From NCBI GenBank assembly GCA_017450105.1, contig JAFSXC010000114.1:1-32908 (forward strand): a stretch of DNA of 32,908 bases, written 5' to 3'. The translations under genes were made by a program, and so were the position numbers. Of this stretch, positions 1 through 9,068 are shown piece after piece; within the stretch, counting starts at the first letter, position 1, and each line of letters opens with the position of its first letter. This DNA comes from Lachnospiraceae bacterium. Lineage in GTDB: Bacteria > Bacillota > Clostridia > Lachnospirales > Lachnospiraceae. The notes beneath the pieces were generated by a model. The model did no database searches. It was not told the DNA's origin and worked only from the letters and a program-made list of their open reading frames with translations.

Positions 1-375
1 ATGGCGGGTCAGAATCTGGACGAGAGCATTTTAGACAGCGAGGGGCTGACCGCCGGCTTATGTCTTGCCTCTCTGGACGAACAGAAGAAGCCGGTGGCCT
101 GTATTCTCGGCCGGGTACATAAGAAGGAGATCGCAATTCTTTATCTGGTCAATTTTTCAAAGGACCCGATGATGCTTACGGAGCTTCTGCGGGCCTTCCG
201 GGATGCGGTCATGGAGGTAAGCTACCGGGACAGTGAGCTCATTTTTGTTACAATGGATGACAAAATGAAGAGGTTCGCAGAAATGCTTCTGGAGGATAAA
301 GAAGCCCTGGTATGGGAAGGAAAAGTGATAAGTGCGATAAGGATGATTCCGGAGGAAGATGACAATGGAAAATGA
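1..375 (+). CDS. Unidentified small protein or C-terminal part of a larger one; weakly GNAT-like
   Basis: The frame is open from base 1, so the first ATG may be internal and the gene may start before the window. The 124 visible residues alternate strand and helix: a segment around residues 30-50 with a beta-strand look (CILGRVHKKEIAILYLV), a helix with LTELLRAFRDAV, then strand LIFVTM and another helix. This layout resembles the C-terminal half of a GNAT acetyltransferase, but I see no clear acetyl-CoA motif, so this is a guess from texture only. Its 3' end overlaps the start of the giant kinase-like gene by 11 bases, and the GGAGG at 351-355 inside it is the ribosome binding site of that gene, so the two are probably translationally coupled. 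Confidence 0.5.
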   Translation: MAGQNLDESILDSEGLTAGLCLASLDEQKKPVACILGRVHKKEIAILYLVNFSKDPMMLTELLRAFRDAVMEVSYRDSELIFVTMDDKMKRFAEMLLEDKEALVWEGKVISAIRMIPEEDDNGK

Positions 376-3300
376 AACAGAACTGAGAATTAAGGAAAAA
401 CAGAATCCGATACCCTATGAGTCCCGGCTCGTTGAGGACCTTGAGAAACGTGCCGCGATCGGAAAAATGGAGCAGACCCTCCAAAATGACAGGCGCCTTC
501 GGGGGGCGTTCGCTTTTAAACGCCATACCGATGACGTGGATGCGAACATTCAGGCGCTGAAGGAACGGACCAGGACGGATAGCCTCGGAGCTTATCTGGA
601 GAAGAAGACCCATGTGAATCTGGAGTCCTCCGGCTGGCTTTCGCAGCAGAAATTCCCGACGGAGGAGGATTTGAACAAGGAGATGGATCAGGCGGCCGAG
701 ACGGTCTTCGGAACCGCCAATGTCAGTCTGTCCCAGAGAACCAAACGGGGAAAGAAGTTTAAGGAAAAGGCGAAGCTGCAGGCGAAGATGATGAATCAGA
801 TGAACGACTTCGTCTGGAAGCGGGATGCGGCCATGGATGCGGCGCTTTTGGTGGGGAAGAACCTCTTCCTCGGGAAGGACGAGACCATACAGAACGACAC
901 CGAGGGAGAGCGAGATGTATTCGGACGCAATAAGACCGCCTTTTCCTTCTTCCATCAGATCAGCGGGAACATGGAGAGAAACGAGCGCTTCGGGACCATG
1001 GCGAAGGACATGGCCATGTTTTCTCTTTTCCGGGAAGCAGAAGAAAACTGGTCGAGGGAGGACTATCTGAAAAAGGCAAAGGATACAGCCCTCCTTCTTT
1101 CGAACATGTACAACAAAAAGGAGACGTACCGGGAGGAAGCGGTAAAGATCTTAAGGGACCTGAAGGAACTGGATCTTTCTCAGTTTGAATATGCCTCCAA
1201 TGAGGAGTTTGCCCAGGGAGAGGGCGCCCGGTCCTTCTCGAGAAGATTTGCCGCGCTCCGGATGTATTCCCATGGGATCACGCTTCTGGAGGAGGTAAAG
1301 GACGTTCCCGAGATCGCGGAGCAATATGATTTTCTGCGCAAAAAAGCAGAGCTTATCCGGGAGATCGCTGAGGATTATGAAAGCCGCGCGCTTCTGATCC
1401 AGTCTCCTTATTTTGCGCTTCTGGCATCGAAGGATTTTGACAGTATTCCTACGGAGGAGCTGGAAAAGCGAAGGGATATCACAGACGATGAAGCGGCAAA
1501 GCTCTATCTGACCGAGGTGATCCATCAGAGACGGCGGAAGGGCTTCGGCAGGGGAAGGAAGACGGATGAGCTTTTGGCCCGGCCGCTGGAAAAGCGCGAA
1601 GAAACGACAAAACAAACGGTTGAGGAACGGACCGTAGAGACCTGGAAGACCCACGAGGACAGGGCGAAGGAGCTGTTTGAAAGCAAAAAGACCTTTGGGG
1701 ACAGCTCTCTTATGAAGGCCGTAAAAGAGAACGTGGGCAAGGTGGAAGCACAGCTCCTGGAACGGGTGAATAAGGACAATTACCGGGGGAAATTCGGAGA
1801 AGCTCTTTTGGCCTATCAAAAAGCGATCGAAAGCTGCGACCGGTATCTTGAAGAGCGCACGTCCGATTCCGAAACCGCGGCAAAGCGGAGACGGCTTGTG
1901 ATCGAAAACCGGGACCAGATGCTTTCGGATATGGAGACCCTGGCCTCGGCGGAGGAGCTGGTAAACAACGGGCAGATCGATGTGGATGCCACAGACCTGC
2001 CGCTGAACTTTATTCTGTCCAGCGCAGCCGTATTGCTCCTTCCGGGGGTGGAGACTGCGAAGCGTGAGGAGAAAACCGGATCGCAGAAGGAAAATCTTAT
2101 CCCGCTGTCCGAGGCCCAGGGCTTTACCGGGCTGAACCTTCTTTTCCGGCCGGATACGAAAACCGTAAGGAAGGAGGAGGAAGCAAAACGCTATGCCGAT
2201 GAGATCGGAAAGCTTCGCCGCTTTCTGAAGGAGCTTTCTTTGGAGAAGGGAAGAGTCTCCTCGTCCTATACAAGGGTGTTCGGCAGGCAGCTTCTGGTTA
2301 CGAAGGATGCGTCGGGCGGCGTTACCTTACGTACCGGGGATCAGAGGGTAAGCTTAAAGGAGAGCCTTTCCGACCTTATTCACCTTCTGGATACCAAGAT
2401 GATCGAGGAGCAGGCCATTCTGAACCCGGAGGACATCAAGGATGTGATCTGGGATCAGGACATTACAATCGAATTTTTGCTGAATGACGATGAGGAGAAA
2501 TCCGTAAAGCATATCCTTAGGGATATGGGAGATGTCCAGAGAACCTCGAAAAATCTGGCCCGGTTTTTAGAGCTGAAGACCGGAAAGAGCACGGTATTTT
2601 TCTCCAATCTGGAGCCGGCGTATTTACGCTGGATCGCTTTAGACATCGTACGCGGTGTCGATATGGAGGTGGTCATCAAGCAGCTGGAACGCGTTTCTGC
2701 GGCTGTAAACAGAGAAGAGAGGACCATCAATACCAGAGAGACGCTGCAGCTCATCAAAGAGGCAGAGAAGAAAAAAGAGGAGATAGACGAAAAAATCGTC
2801 TATCGGACAAAGATGGAGCAGGAGGAACGAAAGGGATGGCAGCCTGAGGAACAGGAGACGATCCATTTTCTGTCCGATCTATTCTTTTCCCGGGAAACCT
2901 GGAAGGCGGATGAGAGCGTAAATGACCCCGGAGAACGGCTGCGGCTCATGCTGGATTCGCATCTGGACGTATTCACACGCTTTGTTATGGACACGAAAGA
3001 CGTAAAAAAGATCGGCCTTTTGCCCACCGTCATCGGAAAGCTCCCGACCGACGTGGGAAAGGTGATGACTCCGGTTCTGTTCCTCGTCAACAATCTGATC
3101 CTGGAGGCCGGAAAGCTGGCGGGAACTACGGCCGATGAAAAGCAGCTCAAAGCGAGGCTGAAGGAGCTGATCGACCAGAAGAACGAGGGCCTTATGAACT
3201 TGCTGAAGTCCACGGACGGCATTCTCGGGAATGTGGTGGAGCAGATCATGGGGCAGATCCAGGATCAGATCAATACCCATGCGGACCACCTTTTCGGTAA

Positions 3301-6300
3301 TGAAGAGAATACGGCGGAAAACGAAGACGGCGTAGAGATCATCACGCCGGAAGCCATAAGGGAGGCTGCAGAGCGGAAAAAGGAAGCGAAGAAGCCCAAA
3401 ACCAAAGAGGATATCGTAAAGGAGGGGGAGGAAAAGCTGAAGAGCATGATGGAGGATTCCATCAAAGGAAATTCCGGCCAGGGTCTTTTTATCAAGCTCA
3501 TCTTCAAGGATTATTTTAAGCGATCCTCTATGATGGATAAGCGCAGTATGCTCGCCTCCGCGATCCGGAACGCTGCGGTAAAGGAGGAGCAGATCCTTGT
3601 GCCGGAGGAAGCCGGGGAGGAGGAACGGCTTCTGGCACAAAAGATAAATGAAGACATAGAGAAACAGGAGCAGGGCGACTTTTTGGGCGGGATCCTGAAG
3701 GGTGCCGGCCCACTCTTCCAGAAAATCCTGCAGGGACTTCCTACGGATGGCGTGGAGGAACACATCCGGGCCGCGCTGGAGGACATGAAATCAAAGCTTG
3801 CTCCGATCCCCGAGGAGATTGTGAAGGCCCAGCTCTTCGGTATGGTCGAGCGGTCCGGCGGAAGGATTACAAGGATCGAGGTGGAGAAGGCCCTTGGCGC
3901 CGCTTCGGTGGGACAGACCTTCCTTTGCAAAATGTACGGTCCCGACCTCCCCGAGGAAGGACGGGACGTGGTGGTAAAGCTTTTAAAGCCGGATGTCCGG
4001 AACCGTATGATGCGGGAGAAGCAGATCCTTCTGGACTGCGCGAGACGTACAGACACCTCCGGCGGTATGGAGGCGACCTTCCTCGGCCAGCTCTCCCGGA
4101 TTGAGGAGGAGCTGGATCTGACCATTGAAGCCAGAAACGTGAATCTGGGAAAGATCTACGATAAGTCCGTGATCGAGGGACAGGATTCGGACGGCGTACG
4201 CTCCATGAAGCTCGAGACCCTGGTCGATCCGACCGTGAACGCGATGATGCTGGAAATGGCGCCGGGGATCACCGTGGACCGGTATAAAAAGGAGCTGATC
4301 CAAAAGAGAGAGGAAAGAGAAAAGGAATTTGAACGAAGACCGGAGGAGATCGCGGATATCAAAAAGCTGAAGGCGCCGACGGAGCCGAAATGTAAACGAA
4401 ACGGTAAGGACCTGACCTTCCGGCAGCTCAGAAAGCTCCTGGCAGACGTTTCCGCCAAGATCATCTCAAAGGAGGAGCTTACGAACCTCGAGCCGGATCT
4501 GGAGGAGCTTCAGAGGCAGATGACAGAGTATAACAGGGAGCTCGGGATATACAACGTCGAAGCCACCAATCTCCCCGGGGAAGCGCAGAGAAATTATCAT
4601 CTGAGACTTCTGGAGCTTCGAAAGGATATTTTAAAGGACTTAACCCAGCTCGAAAAACGGGAAGCCTTTCTGGCAAAGCTTGCAAAAAAATGGGTCACCG
4701 AGGGGATCTTTGGGGAAGGCTTTTATCACGGGGATCTTCATGCCGGAAACATCATGATCAGTGACGAAGGGGCTACGATCATCGACTTCGGAAATGCCAC
4801 GAAGCTGACGGAAGCCCAGCAGAAGGAGGTGACCCGTATGGTTGCCGCTGCGGCGGCGGGAGATTGGGGTACTTATCAGGAGGGCCTGCACGCGTTAATC
4901 AATCCGGAGTTCGAGGGCGTCTATCAGGAAAAGAAGAAGGCGCTCAGTGAGGAGCTGAAAAAAATATTTACTCTGGCAGACGGAAAATCTGCCGGCCTTC
5001 GGATCGCGGCCTCTCTTCTGAAGGCGCAGGAGCTGGGGATCGAGGTTCCGTCCTCCATCCAGAACTTTTCACAGTGCCAGCTCCGGCTTCAGAATACGAT
5101 CGATGACATGATCAAGGAGATCAATGCGTTGAGGGGAGATCTCGGAAAGCTGGATGACCTTTTGAAAAATTCGGATCAGGGCCTCAACAACAATGATATC
5201 CTGAGCAACTTCCTGGTAATGGTCTCCGAGGGCAGAGACAGGGAGGAGAGCCCGGAAACAACGGCGAAGCGGAGCCATTTAGACCTGACGAGATGCTATC
5301 GGAAGATCTGCTATGAGGATCCGGAGCTTTACAGGGACGCGATAAAGAAGGGGGACTTTTATCGCTGGCGGCTGGAAGAAATGGAGAAAAAGGACGGAAA
5401 GGAAATGGCTCTGGACAAGGCCAGAAAGGAGATAAAAGCCGGGCTGGAGAAGATCAGGGAGAAGCTTGAGAAGACAAAAGAGGAGCTGAAGAAAGATCCG
5501 GAGTACCAGAACGCGGAGGAGATCATGAAGATGATGCTCCGAAAAAAGGAAATGGCCGCGCTTGTGTCCGAACTGGACAGCTCTCTTAAGAGCTCCTTTG
5601 GCCAGCTGAAGGAGGTCGCCTGTACCGATGCTCTTTCCAGGCTTCTTACGAAAACGCTGGAGTCGTATATAGAGAATCAGGATCCCGCAAAGATCGACGC
5701 GTTCAGGGACAGCCTGGACAGCTATCTCGCGCAGAGGATCGAGCTCGCAAAGCCCGTGCTCAAGGCTTACCATGAAACCGAGAAGGTACTGAAGGACAAG
5801 AAGAAAAAGGAAGAGGAGAAGGACCAGGCGATCGTAAGCTTTCTGGGTCAATACAAAAAGCTCGGCTTTATTTATGCGCAAACGTCCAAGGGCAGCTTTG
5901 AAAGCATGGAAATGTTCCGGATCAATTTAAGGGACAGCTCCGTGGATGAGATGCATACGGGCTATGCAAGGCATGAGATCGAGGAGATGGCGAAGCTGGA
6001 TCCGGAGCTGGGGGCAAGGCTGAAGGAGCTCTTTGCAGAGTATCTGGAGAAGGAGAAGGCGGAGCCGGAGAAATTCCTGGATCGGCTTCCTTTGGTGGAT
6101 CAGATGACGGAGCTCATGTTTGAGATCACGGTGAAGGTGATAAAACCCGTTTACGAGGCAACGAAAGAGAGCATGGGTATCCCCGTCCATGATTTTTTGG
6201 ATTCCATGGGCGAATCGATCGGAGAGAATTTCTACACCTCTCTCGGCAGGCTGGGAATCTTTACCGCGCTGAAATACCGATACACAACAGATATGGGGAT

Positions 6301-6304
6301 TTAA
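365..6304 (+). CDS. Giant (about 1979 aa) protein with an ABC1/UbiB-type atypical kinase domain
   Basis: The start is placed at the ATG at 365 because GGAGG at 351-355 is nine bases upstream; the ATG at 359 would leave only three. The first ~1100 residues are mostly charged helical sequence rich in E, K and R. Around residues 1130-1500 lie ABC1/UbiB signatures in order: the Ala-rich loop GAASVGQTF (about 1175), a candidate nucleotide-binding lysine in VVVKLLKP (about 1205), the catalytic-loop motif YHGDLHAGNIM (about 1455), and the metal-binding IIDFGN (about 1472). About 130 residues of charged helix are inserted between the ExD-like region and the catalytic loop. The C-terminal ~480 residues are again helical. 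Known ABC1/UbiB proteins are about 450-550 residues and often support quinone metabolism, but nothing here suggests quinone synthesis. No signal peptide is seen. Function unknown; kinase or ATPase activity is inferred from the conserved motifs. Confidence 0.85.
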   Translation: MENETELRIKEKQNPIPYESRLVEDLEKRAAIGKMEQTLQNDRRLRGAFAFKRHTDDVDANIQALKERTRTDSLGAYLEKKTHVNLESSGWLSQQKFPTEEDLNKEMDQAAETVFGTANVSLSQRTKRGKKFKEKAKLQAKMMNQMNDFVWKRDAAMDAALLVGKNLFLGKDETIQNDTEGERDVFGRNKTAFSFFHQISGNMERNERFGTMAKDMAMFSLFREAEENWSREDYLKKAKDTALLLSNMYNKKETYREEAVKILRDLKELDLSQFEYASNEEFAQGEGARSFSRRFAALRMYSHGITLLEEVKDVPEIAEQYDFLRKKAELIREIAEDYESRALLIQSPYFALLASKDFDSIPTEELEKRRDITDDEAAKLYLTEVIHQRRRKGFGRGRKTDELLARPLEKREETTKQTVEERTVETWKTHEDRAKELFESKKTFGDSSLMKAVKENVGKVEAQLLERVNKDNYRGKFGEALLAYQKAIESCDRYLEERTSDSETAAKRRRLVIENRDQMLSDMETLASAEELVNNGQIDVDATDLPLNFILSSAAVLLLPGVETAKREEKTGSQKENLIPLSEAQGFTGLNLLFRPDTKTVRKEEEAKRYADEIGKLRRFLKELSLEKGRVSSSYTRVFGRQLLVTKDASGGVTLRTGDQRVSLKESLSDLIHLLDTKMIEEQAILNPEDIKDVIWDQDITIEFLLNDDEEKSVKHILRDMGDVQRTSKNLARFLELKTGKSTVFFSNLEPAYLRWIALDIVRGVDMEVVIKQLERVSAAVNREERTINTRETLQLIKEAEKKKEEIDEKIVYRTKMEQEERKGWQPEEQETIHFLSDLFFSRETWKADESVNDPGERLRLMLDSHLDVFTRFVMDTKDVKKIGLLPTVIGKLPTDVGKVMTPVLFLVNNLILEAGKLAGTTADEKQLKARLKELIDQKNEGLMNLLKSTDGILGNVVEQIMGQIQDQINTHADHLFGNEENTAENEDGVEIITPEAIREAAERKKEAKKPKTKEDIVKEGEEKLKSMMEDSIKGNSGQGLFIKLIFKDYFKRSSMMDKRSMLASAIRNAAVKEEQILVPEEAGEEERLLAQKINEDIEKQEQGDFLGGILKGAGPLFQKILQGLPTDGVEEHIRAALEDMKSKLAPIPEEIVKAQLFGMVERSGGRITRIEVEKALGAASVGQTFLCKMYGPDLPEEGRDVVVKLLKPDVRNRMMREKQILLDCARRTDTSGGMEATFLGQLSRIEEELDLTIEARNVNLGKIYDKSVIEGQDSDGVRSMKLETLVDPTVNAMMLEMAPGITVDRYKKELIQKREEREKEFERRPEEIADIKKLKAPTEPKCKRNGKDLTFRQLRKLLADVSAKIISKEELTNLEPDLEELQRQMTEYNRELGIYNVEATNLPGEAQRNYHLRLLELRKDILKDLTQLEKREAFLAKLAKKWVTEGIFGEGFYHGDLHAGNIMISDEGATIIDFGNATKLTEAQQKEVTRMVAAAAAGDWGTYQEGLHALINPEFEGVYQEKKKALSEELKKIFTLADGKSAGLRIAASLLKAQELGIEVPSSIQNFSQCQLRLQNTIDDMIKEINALRGDLGKLDDLLKNSDQGLNNNDILSNFLVMVSEGRDREESPETTAKRSHLDLTRCYRKICYEDPELYRDAIKKGDFYRWRLEEMEKKDGKEMALDKARKEIKAGLEKIREKLEKTKEELKKDPEYQNAEEIMKMMLRKKEMAALVSELDSSLKSSFGQLKEVACTDALSRLLTKTLESYIENQDPAKIDAFRDSLDSYLAQRIELAKPVLKAYHETEKVLKDKKKKEEEKDQAIVSFLGQYKKLGFIYAQTSKGSFESMEMFRINLRDSSVDEMHTGYARHEIEEMAKLDPELGARLKELFAEYLEKEKAEPEKFLDRLPLVDQMTELMFEITVKVIKPVYEATKESMGIPVHDFLDSMGESIGENFYTSLGRLGIFTALKYRYTTDMGI

Positions 6305-6333
6305 GGCTTTGGCCGTAAAATGCGGATTTACAC

Positions 6334-6363
6334 TTGACAATAAAGCGATTGATGTCGTAGAAT
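6334..6363 (+). promoter_or_regulatory. Sigma-A type promoter of the rplU-prp-rpmA operon
   Basis: TTGACA at 6334-6339 is a perfect -35 box and TAGAAT at 6358-6363 is a one-mismatch -10 box, with an 18-base spacer. It begins 30 bases after the stop of the giant gene and puts the transcript start near 6370, leaving about 95 bases of leader before rplU. Confidence 0.8.
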
Positions 6364-6367
6364 TACG

Positions 6368-6465
6368 GAGTATGCCGCGCGGCGAGGCTTTCAAGTCTGA
6401 CGAAGGGTTCAGCGCCACAGCCGGCGTGCACCAACGAATCATTTGTAAAAGGAGGTGCCAGAAGG
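6368..6465 (+). ncRNA. Probable ribosomal protein L21 leader (autoregulatory 5' UTR)
   Basis: This untranslated leader lies between the promoter and rplU, where Firmicutes commonly carry an L21 leader RNA. It contains a GC palindrome at 6374-6383 and other short complementary stretches. The segment GCACC at 6428-6432 can pair with GGTGC at 6454-6458, which overlaps the Shine-Dalgarno GGAGG at 6451-6455, so one fold would hide the ribosome binding site. A short frame at 6309-6569 crosses this leader and is not a believable gene. Assignment to the L21 leader family rests on position and structure, not on a covariance model. Confidence 0.55.
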
Positions 6466-6774
6466 ATGTATGCAGTGATTGCAACCGGAGGAAAGCAGTA
6501 CAAGGTCAGCGAGGGAGATGTGCTGAAGGTGGAAAAGCTCGCGGCCGAGGATGGAAAGGTTACGTTTGACCGGGTTCTTGCTGTCGGAAAGGATGACGGA
6601 CTCGTGGTCGGAACGCCTGTTGTGGACGGGGCGACGGTAAATGCTTCCGTGGTTTCGGAGGGCAGAGGGAAAAAGGTCGTAGTCTATAAGTATAAGGCCA
6701 AGACCGGCTACCACAAAAAGAACGGTCATCGCCAGGCCTATACCGAGGTCAAGATCGAAAAGATCAACGCCTGA
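6466..6774 (+). CDS. rplU: 50S ribosomal protein L21
   Basis: A 102-residue protein of normal L21 length. It opens with the typical [14 protein letters not shown] and ends with the conserved [11 protein letters not shown] region that binds 23S rRNA. GGAGGTG at 6451-6457 gives a strong ribosome binding site eight bases before the ATG. It is the first gene of a three-gene unit with prp and rpmA, an order conserved in Firmicutes. Its likely autoregulation through the leader is noted in that entry. Confidence 0.97.
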   Translation: MYAVIATGGKQYKVSEGDVLKVEKLAAEDGKVTFDRVLAVGKDDGLVVGTPVVDGATVNASVVSEGRGKKVVVYKYKAKTGYHKKNGHRQAYTEVKIEKINA

Positions 6775-6779
6775 CCGGT

Positions 6780-7112
6780 ATGATATCGGTAACGATCCGA
6801 AGGTCCGTAAAAGGAGATCTTATGGGCTTTTCCGTAAGCGGACATGCTCTGTATGACCGAAAGGGAAAGGATATTGTCTGTGCGGCGGTTTCCGTTCTGA
6901 CCATCAATACGGTGAACGCCGTGGAAATGCTGACAGAGGATCTGTTTTCCGCGGAAAGCGACGAGAACGGAGGAAGGCTTTCCTTCCGGTTTCTCGGGGA
7001 TGAGATCTCGGATAAGGGAAGGGTGCTTTTGGAGGCTCTGGTGCTCGGCTTGAACGGGATCAGAGAGGAATACGGAGAGGAATATCTTTCCATTGTTGAA
7101 AAGGAGGAATAG
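6780..7112 (+). CDS. prp: Ribosomal-processing cysteine protease Prp
   Basis: 110 residues, the usual size of the YsxB/Prp family. The catalytic pair is visible: His22 in SGHA and Cys34 in DIVCAAVS. In Firmicutes, Prp removes the N-terminal extension of L27 before the protein enters the ribosome, and the next gene encodes exactly such an L27. The start at 6780 has a poor ribosome binding site and lies five bases after the rplU stop, which suggests coupled translation. A strong AAGGAG at 6809-6814 precedes an internal ATG at 6822, but starting there would remove the family's first strand, so I keep the upstream start. Confidence 0.95.
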   Translation: MISVTIRRSVKGDLMGFSVSGHALYDRKGKDIVCAAVSVLTINTVNAVEMLTEDLFSAESDENGGRLSFRFLGDEISDKGRVLLEALVLGLNGIREEYGEEYLSIVEKEE

Positions 7113-7115
7113 ACG

Positions 7116-7400
7116 ATGCTTCAGTTAAATCTTCAGTTTTTCGCTCATAAAAAGGGAGTCGGCTCCACAAAGAACGGCCGTGACTCCGAAGCTAAGAGAC
7201 TCGGTGCGAAGCGGGCGGACGGCCAGTTTGTAAAGGCCGGAAATATTCTGTACCGCCAGAGAGGGACGAAAATCCATCCCGGAGTGAATGTGGGACGCGG
7301 CGGCGACGATACACTGTTTGCCTTAAAGGACGGGGTCCTTCGTTTTGAACGGGTCGGAAGAGACAGAAAACAGGCTTCGGTGTACGAAAAGACCGAGTAA
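7116..7400 (+). CDS. rpmA: 50S ribosomal protein L27 with cleavable N-terminal extension
   Basis: 94 residues. The N-terminus [18 protein letters not shown] has the Firmicutes extension, with the Prp cleavage site expected between the second Phe of QFF and AHKKG. The mature N-terminus reaches toward the peptidyl transferase centre, so the extension must be removed. AAGGAGG at 7101-7107 is an ideal ribosome binding site eight bases upstream. It is the last gene of the unit and is followed by an intrinsic terminator. Confidence 0.97.
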   Translation: MLQLNLQFFAHKKGVGSTKNGRDSEAKRLGAKRADGQFVKAGNILYRQRGTKIHPGVNVGRGGDDTLFALKDGVLRFERVGRDRKQASVYEKTE

Positions 7401-7414
7401 GAACCAGATAATCT

Positions 7415-7441
7415 GGGGCTGCCGAAACGCAGCCCCTTTTT
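7415..7441 (+). terminator. Intrinsic terminator after rpmA
   Basis: GGGGCTGC (7415-7422) pairs perfectly with GCAGCCCC (7429-7436) across the loop CGAAAC and is followed at once by five T. It separates the ribosomal genes from the obgE unit. I see no strong separate promoter between it and obgE, so some read-through is possible. Confidence 0.9.
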
Positions 7442-7465
7442 CGCATTTTACGGATAGGTATCAAT

Positions 7466-8758
7466 ATGTTCTGTGATAAAGCAAGGATCATACTCCGCTC
7501 CGGGAAGGGCGGGGACGGCCATGTCAGCTTCCGAAGGGAAAAATACGTGCCGTCCGGCGGACCCGACGGCGGGGACGGAGGAAAGGGCGGGGACGTCTAT
7601 TTTGAAGTGGACCCCGGAATGAATACCCTGAACGATTTCCGGCATAAACGGAAATGGGCGGCCGGGACCGGAGAGGAGGGCGGGAAGAAAAACCGCCATG
7701 GAAAAAAGGGCGAGGACCTTGTGGTGAAGGTGCCGGAGGGGACGATCCTCAGGGACGCCGAGACCGGAAAGGTCATCATGGATATGTCCGGGCCCCATAA
7801 AAGAGAGCTCATCCTTCCCGGCGGCCGGGGCGGCGTCGGGAACCAGCATTTCGCGACCTCCCGGATGCAGGCGCCGAAATACGCGAAGCCCGGGGGAGAG
7901 GCCGTCGAGCTCGAGGTGGTGCTGGAGCTGAAGGTGCTGGCGGATGTGGGGCTGGTAGGCTTCCCCAGTGTCGGAAAATCAACGCTTTTGTCTCGGATCA
8001 GCAACGCAAAGCCGGAGATCGCGGCCTACCCCTTTACGACGCTCCATCCGATCCTCGGCGTGGTGGACCTGGGCGACGGAAACGGCTTTGTCTGCGCGGA
8101 TATTCCGGGACTGATCGAGGGAGCGAGCCGGGGAGCGGGACTCGGCCATGAGTTCCTTCGGCATATCGAAAGGACAAGGGTTCTGATCCATCTGGTGGAT
8201 ATCGCCTCGGTCGAGGGAAGAGATCCGATCGAGGACATACAAACCATCGAACAGGAGCTTGCCTCCTTTGATGAGGAGCTTCCGAAAAAGCCCGTGGTCC
8301 TGGCCGCCAACAAAAGCGATCTGCTGCCGGAGGAGGATCCGGTAAGAGAAAAGCTCAGAGCCTTTGCCGACAGGCGTAAGGCGCCCCTGTACTTTATCTC
8401 GGCGGCGACGGGACAGGGAATTAAGGAGCTCCTTGGCGGGGTATCCGACCTGCTTTCCCGCGTGAAGGAAAAGGCGCCTGCGGTTTATGAACAGGAGTTT
8501 TTCATTAACCGTAAGGAGGACGAAACCGAGGAAGGCTTTACGGTGGGACGCGCCGATGACGGGGCCTTTACGGTGGAGGGCCCGAAGATCGAGAGGATGC
8601 TTGGCTATACCAACCTGGAATCCGAGCGGGGCTTCCTGTTCTTCCAGAAGTTTCTGAAGGAGCAGGGGATCATAAAGGAGCTGGAAAAACTGGGCATGGA
8701 GGAGGGAGATACGGTCCGCCTTTATGCGTTGGAATTTGAATATTTGAAGGATGAGTAA
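7466..8758 (+). CDS. obgE: Obg family GTPase (ribosome assembly, growth control)
   Basis: 430 residues. The first ~158 form the glycine-rich Obg fold (GGDGGDGGKGGDVYF). The GTPase domain follows with G1 GFPSVGKST, switch II DIPGLIEGAS, G4 NKSD and G5 SAATGQG. The last ~90 residues form the OCT domain found in Gram-positive Obg proteins. It acts in late 50S assembly and links to the stress response in relatives. The ribosome binding site is weak (GGATAGG, about nine bases from the ATG). It heads the obgE-yhbY-nadD-yqeK-rsfS unit and overlaps the region before yhbY. Confidence 0.96.
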   Translation: MFCDKARIILRSGKGGDGHVSFRREKYVPSGGPDGGDGGKGGDVYFEVDPGMNTLNDFRHKRKWAAGTGEEGGKKNRHGKKGEDLVVKVPEGTILRDAETGKVIMDMSGPHKRELILPGGRGGVGNQHFATSRMQAPKYAKPGGEAVELEVVLELKVLADVGLVGFPSVGKSTLLSRISNAKPEIAAYPFTTLHPILGVVDLGDGNGFVCADIPGLIEGASRGAGLGHEFLRHIERTRVLIHLVDIASVEGRDPIEDIQTIEQELASFDEELPKKPVVLAANKSDLLPEEDPVREKLRAFADRRKAPLYFISAATGQGIKELLGGVSDLLSRVKEKAPAVYEQEFFINRKEDETEEGFTVGRADDGAFTVEGPKIERMLGYTNLESERGFLFFQKFLKEQGIIKELEKLGMEEGDTVRLYALEFEYLKDE

Positions 8759-8759
8759 T

Positions 8760-9068
8760 ATGGAGCTGACGAGTAAACAGAGAGCATATTTAAAGAGCCT
8801 CGCCCAGAAGGAGGAGCCCTGCCTGATTATCGGAAAGGCCGGGTGTACGCCCGAGGTCGCGGAGGCGGCAAGGGAGGCCCTTTTGGCGCGGGAGCTGATC
8901 AAGGCCAATGTCCTTAAAAACTGCGAGGAGGAGCCGAAGGAGATCGCAAGGCTCCTGGCTGAGAGGACAAACGCGACCCTGGTGCAGGTGATCGGAAGAA
9001 AATTTGTCCTGTTTCAGCAGGCGAAAAAGGACTCGAAAATAACGCTGCCGAAGGGGAAATGGGAATGA
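8760..9068 (+). CDS. yhbY: YhbY-type CRM-domain RNA-binding protein
   Basis: About 102 residues forming one CRM (CRS1-YhbY) domain: it starts ELTSKQRAYLKSLA and carries the domain's signature loop IIGKAG plus the basic VIGRKFVLF strand. Relatives associate with pre-50S particles. I choose the ATG at 8760 because GAAGG at 8746-8750 is nine bases upstream; the ATG at 8751 sits directly against that motif. The obgE stop at 8756-8758 is immediately upstream, so translation is probably coupled. Confidence 0.9.
   Translation: MELTSKQRAYLKSLAQKEEPCLIIGKAGCTPEVAEAAREALLARELIKANVLKNCEEEPKEIARLLAERTNATLVQVIGRKFVLFQQAKKDSKITLPKGKWE

Noticed and set aside
6309-6569. 86-residue frame overlapping the rplU promoter, leader and start
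   Set aside because: It spans the promoter and leader, has no ribosome binding site, and its residues from 6466 on are rplU read in another frame.
6822-7112. Internal start for Prp with a strong AAGGAG upstream
   Set aside because: It would remove the first strand of the conserved fold; the upstream start matches the family N-terminus.
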